Below are positions 6,128-9,039 of a stretch of DNA of 9,039 nt, one piece after another. Origin of the DNA: Acidobacteriaceae bacterium (GTDB lineage: Bacteria; Acidobacteriota; Terriglobia; Terriglobales; Acidobacteriaceae); NCBI GenBank assembly GCA_003164255.1, contig PLST01000564.1, positions 7,351 to 16,389 on the forward strand, written 5' to 3'. A program made the translations under genes and the position numbers. The notes beneath the pieces are model-generated. The model saw only the letters and a program-made list of their open reading frames with translations. It made no database searches and was not told the DNA's origin. Positions within the stretch are counted from its first letter, which is position 1, and every line of letters starts with the position of its first letter.

Positions 6128-6430
6128 TTGGGAATCATTCACGAACGACGCGACGAATCGATTGACCTCAGCCTTGAAGGCGCAGTTGACATCAGCTGCG
6201 CGGTTGAGCTCAAAGCCGCGCTGGTTGACGCGCTCACGTCCGGCATGCCTGTGCGCATCGCCCTCGATCGCTGTTCTGCTCTCGACGTGACCGCCTACCA
6301 GTTGCTTTGGGCCGCCGAACGGGAAGCCCGATCTCTGGGCGTTGAGCTCACCCTCGTCGGGCCGCTGCCGGCACACCTTCTTGCCGCCCTCAAAGAAGTC
6401 GGTTTCGATAGCTTTCCAGTTCCAGCATAA
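6128..6430 (+). CDS. STAS-domain protein (anti-sigma-factor-antagonist-like) in chemotaxis operon
   Basis: From TTG 6128 this is a 100-residue protein made of one STAS domain, the fold of SpoIIAA. It shows the first strand (SIDLSLEGAVDIS, 11-23), helix 1 (AVELKAALVDAL), strand RIALDRCSALDV (43-54), and the helix after the phosphorylation loop (AYQLLWAAEREA). The residue matching the phospho-Ser of SpoIIAA is Thr55 (LDVTAYQLL), so phosphorylation remains possible. Alternative starts at 6023 (135 residues) or 5945 (161 residues) only add disordered sequence. It ends 20 bases before cheA and lies between an MCP-like gene and cheA. STAS genes occur in several non-enteric chemotaxis clusters, where their role is poorly defined; a part in CheA or receptor control is likely. 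No anti-sigma kinase partner is visible here. Family call good, start and function less sure. Confidence 0.85.
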   Translation: MGIIHERRDESIDLSLEGAVDISCAVELKAALVDALTSGMPVRIALDRCSALDVTAYQLLWAAEREARSLGVELTLVGPLPAHLLAALKEVGFDSFPVPA

Positions 6431-6450
6431 GCAAAAGGATTCATCGGGCC

Positions 6451-8565
6451 ATGCTTCCAACCATTCTGAATAACGCTGACCAGTTCAAGCAGAGCTTCCG
6501 TGAAGAAGCCCGGGAGATTGTGGTGGACCTTGAGGCGGCCCTGCTTGAGCTGAACGAGGAACGCGGAGATATGGAGCTGGTCGGCCGTGTCTTCCGCGCC
6601 TTGCACACCATCAAAGGCTCCGGGGCCATGTTCGGCTTTGAAGAGCTGGCGGCCTTTACCCACAATCTTGAGACCGCCTTTGACCAGGTACGCAACGGCA
6701 AGCTCGCCATCAGTTCGGAGTTGATCGACCTCACCCTCGCCGCCCTCGATCAGATCCGCGCCATGGTTGAGGAAAACCCTGAAGCTCCCGCCGATCAGGC
6801 CGCCTGCTCCTCCATTCTTTCGAGCGTGCGCAAGCTGGCCCACCTCGAGGAACCCGTTCAATCTCTGCCGGCTCCCAACCTGCCGGTTGCGCCCCCCGTC
6901 GGCTTGGTGCCCAACCTGGGAGTTGCCCCGGGATCTCCCCTTACCGGCTCCACTGGCACGCTTCGAGAGTGGCATGTCCGCTTTTCCCCTGGGCCCGACC
7001 TGATGTTGAACGGTACCAATCCTTCTCTGCTCGTGCGCGAGTTGCGCCAACTCGGTGGACTCTCCATCCGGGTTGTTATGGCGGACGTGCCCCCGCTCGC
7101 AGAGTTGAATCCCGAGCGTTGCTACATCAGCTGGGAGATGGTCCTTGCCAGTTCCCTGGGGCGCGAGGCCATCCGCGACGTCTTCATCTTCGTTGAAGAC
7201 AATTGCGATCTGGTGATCGCGCCTGCCACCGAAGATTCGCCGTGCCCTTCGGGCCAACCCGCAGGCGATCACGTCGCCCGGGCACTGGAAGAACCCCGCA
7301 CCGCACAGCCGGGCCGCCGCTCCTATGACAAGGCCGACAACGCCGCCAGCCTGCGTGTCCCGGCACAAAAACTCGATCAGTTTGTCGATCTGGTGGGCGA
7401 GTTGGTCACCGTGCAGGCCCGGCTCAGCGAGCTTGCCGCCCGCAGCGACGATCCCGATGTGGCCGCGGTCTCTGAAGAAATCGAGCGGCTCACTTCGGCG
7501 CTGCGCGAAAACTCCATGAACATCCGCATGCTGCCCATCAGGGCCACCTTCGAAAAGTTTCGCAGGCTGGTCCACGACCTCGCCCGCGACCTGGGCAAGG
7601 ATGTGGTCCTCACCATGGAGGGCGCCGATACCGAGTTGGACAAGACGGTCATCGAGAAGCTGAGCGATCCGCTCATGCACCTGATCCGTAACAGCATGGA
7701 CCACGGCATTGAGCCGCCGGCGGTTCGTACTGCCTGCGGCAAGCGGCCCACGGCAACCATCCATCTCGCCGCGCACCACTCGGGAGCCAGCGTCCTCATC
7801 AGCGTCTCCGACGACGGCGGCGGCATCAATGCTGAAGCTGTACGCAGCCGCGCCATTGAAAAAGGCCTTGTGGCCGCCGATGCGGTGCTCACCCAGGCTC
7901 AGACCTTTGCACTCCTCTTTGAGCCCGGCTTCTCCACCGCCAAAACAGTCACCGACGTCTCCGGGCGCGGTGTCGGAATGGACGTGGTCCGCCAGCGCGT
8001 TGACAGCCTGCGCGGCAGCATCGATGTTGCCAGCCAGGCCGGATCGGGAACGCAGGTCACACTGCGCCTGCCTCTCACCCTGGCCATCATCGACGGCCTG
8101 CTGGTGAGTGTGGGCAATGCCTATTTTGTGCTGCCCCTCGCAAATACCCTTGAGTGTATTGAACTGACAGAGAAGGACATTGAACGCGCAAACGGCAAGC
8201 ATTTGGCCGACGTTCGCGGGGAACTGATCCCTTACATTCGCCTCCGGCAGCATTTCAACATCCGCACCCAACGGCCGATGATCGAACAGATCATGGTGGT
8301 TGAAACCGAAGAGGGACGCTATGGCTTCGTTGTGGACGAGGTACTGGGCAATTGCCAGACTGTGATCAAGAACCTGGGGCGGTTCTACCGTCACGTGCAG
8401 GTTGTCTCAGGAGCCACCATCCTGGGCAACGGAACGGTGGCGCTGATTCTTGATCCGGAGCGCCTGGCGCAGGATGCCGTACGCGGTACGATGCACCGCT
8501 CGCGCGGACGTCCCCTTGCCGCCCGCATCCTCAAGCAAAAAGAATGCGCGCTTCTGAATGCTTAG
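6451..8565 (+). CDS. cheA: chemotaxis histidine kinase CheA
   Basis: This 704-residue cytoplasmic kinase takes signals from receptor arrays and phosphorylates CheY (and CheB if present). P1 (about 1-110) is an HPt domain with phospho-His52 in RALHTIKGSGAMFGFEELA. A Pro-rich linker leads to a P2-like domain (about 172-258), then another linker. P3, the dimer helices, spans about 300-365 (VPAQKLDQFVDLVGELVTVQ). The P4 ATPase has the N box HLIRNSMDHGIE (410-421), G1 DDGGGI (454-459), F box FEPGFSTA (490-497) and G2 GRGVGMDVV (506-514). P5, the CheW-like domain that binds receptors, covers about 545-675. All catalytic boxes look intact, and there is no C-terminal receiver fusion. A 25-residue basic tail follows P5. 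The ATG at 6451 has AAAAGGA (6433-6439) upstream. It is the kinase of this operon and the likely partner of the adjacent CheY. Confidence 0.98.
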   Translation: MLPTILNNADQFKQSFREEAREIVVDLEAALLELNEERGDMELVGRVFRALHTIKGSGAMFGFEELAAFTHNLETAFDQVRNGKLAISSELIDLTLAALDQIRAMVEENPEAPADQAACSSILSSVRKLAHLEEPVQSLPAPNLPVAPPVGLVPNLGVAPGSPLTGSTGTLREWHVRFSPGPDLMLNGTNPSLLVRELRQLGGLSIRVVMADVPPLAELNPERCYISWEMVLASSLGREAIRDVFIFVEDNCDLVIAPATEDSPCPSGQPAGDHVARALEEPRTAQPGRRSYDKADNAASLRVPAQKLDQFVDLVGELVTVQARLSELAARSDDPDVAAVSEEIERLTSALRENSMNIRMLPIRATFEKFRRLVHDLARDLGKDVVLTMEGADTELDKTVIEKLSDPLMHLIRNSMDHGIEPPAVRTACGKRPTATIHLAAHHSGASVLISVSDDGGGINAEAVRSRAIEKGLVAADAVLTQAQTFALLFEPGFSTAKTVTDVSGRGVGMDVVRQRVDSLRGSIDVASQAGSGTQVTLRLPLTLAIIDGLLVSVGNAYFVLPLANTLECIELTEKDIERANGKHLADVRGELIPYIRLRQHFNIRTQRPMIEQIMVVETEEGRYGFVVDEVLGNCQTVIKNLGRFYRHVQVVSGATILGNGTVALILDPERLAQDAVRGTMHRSRGRPLAARILKQKECALLNA

Positions 8566-8597
8566 CGCTTCGTTGGCGCTGGAGCTCTTCACCAGCG
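8564..8597 (+). other. two overlapping alternative hairpins at the cheA end
   Basis: AGCGC (8564-8568) can pair with GCGCT (8576-8580) around a 7-base loop. CGCTGG (8577-8582) can pair perfectly with CCAGCG (8592-8597) around a 9-base loop. The two share bases 8577-8580, so only one can form at a time. No T-run follows either, so a classic terminator is unlikely. They may mark an mRNA processing point or lower expression of the following MCP gene; this is unproven. Confidence 0.4.
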
Positions 8598-8694
8598 TAA
8601 GTCAAATAACGAACCAACAGGCGGGACCCGCACAATGAGCGTCCAGAAACTGGGGAGTGATCGGTGGACGAACACGGAACGGGATTCAGCCGAG

Positions 8695-8700
8695 AGAGGA
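8695..8700 (+). promoter_or_regulatory. ribosome binding site of the second MCP (AGAGGA)
   Basis: AGAGGA, within GAGAGAGGA, lies 9 bases before ATG 8710. The in-frame ATG at 8635 has only a weaker GGCGGGA before it, so 8710 is preferred. Confidence 0.55.
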
Positions 8701-8709
8701 CCGAGTTTC

Positions 8710-9039
8710 ATGGCGACAACAATGGTAAGTGAAGACCGGAAGGCGCACGGCGCCGGAAACGGTCATGGCGGAAACACGCATGGGAGTCCGGATCGTTCGA
8801 GCGCGTCGAAGCGGACCGACGAAGACGACTCGATGGAGGTGTTGCAGGAGATCATGCGCCTGGTGGACGCCTCCAAGGAAGGGCGGCTATCCGAGCGCGG
8901 TAAGGCAACGTTGTTCAACGGCGTTCATCGCGAGATGATTCAAGGCGTCAATGAAATGCTGGACGCGATCCTTCTGCCCATCGGCGAAGGCAACCGCGTT
9001 CTGGCGCAGATTTCAAGCGGCAAAATCGACGAGTTGATT
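8710..9039 (+). CDS. methyl-accepting chemotaxis protein with HAMP repeats (N-terminal part)
   Basis: The first 110 codons are present and the frame is open at the right edge. Residues about 1-40 are a hydrophilic Gly/His/Asn-rich leader (GAGNGHGGNTHG, with His13, His19, His24). Residues about 42-90 look like a HAMP-type helix pair (SMEVLQEIMRLVDASKEGRL, then LFNGVHREMIQGVNEMLDAI). A second HAMP begins at LPIGEGNRVLAQISSGKIDELI (89-110). Soluble receptors with such HAMP strings normally continue into an MCP signalling domain, which would lie past the window. No membrane helix or signal peptide is visible, so it is probably cytoplasmic. An in-frame ATG at 8635 would add 25 residues but has a poorer ribosome site. 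It follows cheA by about 145 bases with no clear promoter between, so it probably belongs to the same operon. The MCP call is inferred from HAMP sequence and position. Confidence 0.85.
   Translation, partial: MATTMVSEDRKAHGAGNGHGGNTHGSPDRSSASKRTDEDDSMEVLQEIMRLVDASKEGRLSERGKATLFNGVHREMIQGVNEMLDAILLPIGEGNRVLAQISSGKIDELI

Noticed and set aside
6295..8394. Long open frame on the minus strand (about 700 codons) opposite cheA
   Set aside because: The plus strand has a complete CheA with every kinase box. The antisense product shows no domain and is a codon-bias shadow common in GC-rich genes.

Overview
The window looks like a piece of an Acidobacteriota chromosome, most likely class Terriglobia (Acidobacteriaceae-like). 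The grounds are a moderately GC-rich sequence, a Crp/Fnr regulator whose C-terminal half reads like the type common in that phylum, a secreted GH92 alpha-mannosidase, and a chemotaxis cluster that includes a STAS gene. The taxonomic call rests on recognised protein styles, not on a search.

Layout. Bases 1-83 (minus strand) are the first codons of a tiny Thivi_2564-type membrane protein that runs off the left edge. A gene-poor stretch of about 540 bases follows, holding only short repeats. A Crp/Fnr-family regulator (624-1394, plus) converges on a secreted GH92 mannosidase (1506-3794, minus). A 304-base divergent spacer then separates the mannosidase from a plus-strand chemotaxis operon. That spacer contains a 14-base perfect palindrome just upstream of the mannosidase start, a near-perfect sigma-28 (FliA/SigD) promoter, and a GC-rich leader hairpin.

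The chemotaxis operon runs cheY (4099-4467), a two-TM MCP-like protein (4470-5822), a STAS-domain protein (about 6128-6430), cheA (6451-8565) and the start of a soluble, HAMP-repeat MCP (8710 to beyond the right edge). No cheW, cheR, cheB, cheD or stand-alone cheZ is visible; some may lie downstream. The parts fit together as receptor arrays controlling the CheA kinase, which phosphorylates the single-domain CheY. The sigma-28 promoter ties the operon to the flagellar regulon.

Most interesting points: (1) the sigma-28 promoter, TAAA...N11-GCCGATAA; (2) the two-TM MCP-like protein has a C-terminal helix with QFQD-x3-Q, matching the D-x3-Q active-site signature of the CheY phosphatase CheZ, and is encoded 2 bases after cheY, which suggests a fused receptor/phosphatase; (3) a STAS protein with Thr at the usual phospho-Ser position sits directly before cheA.
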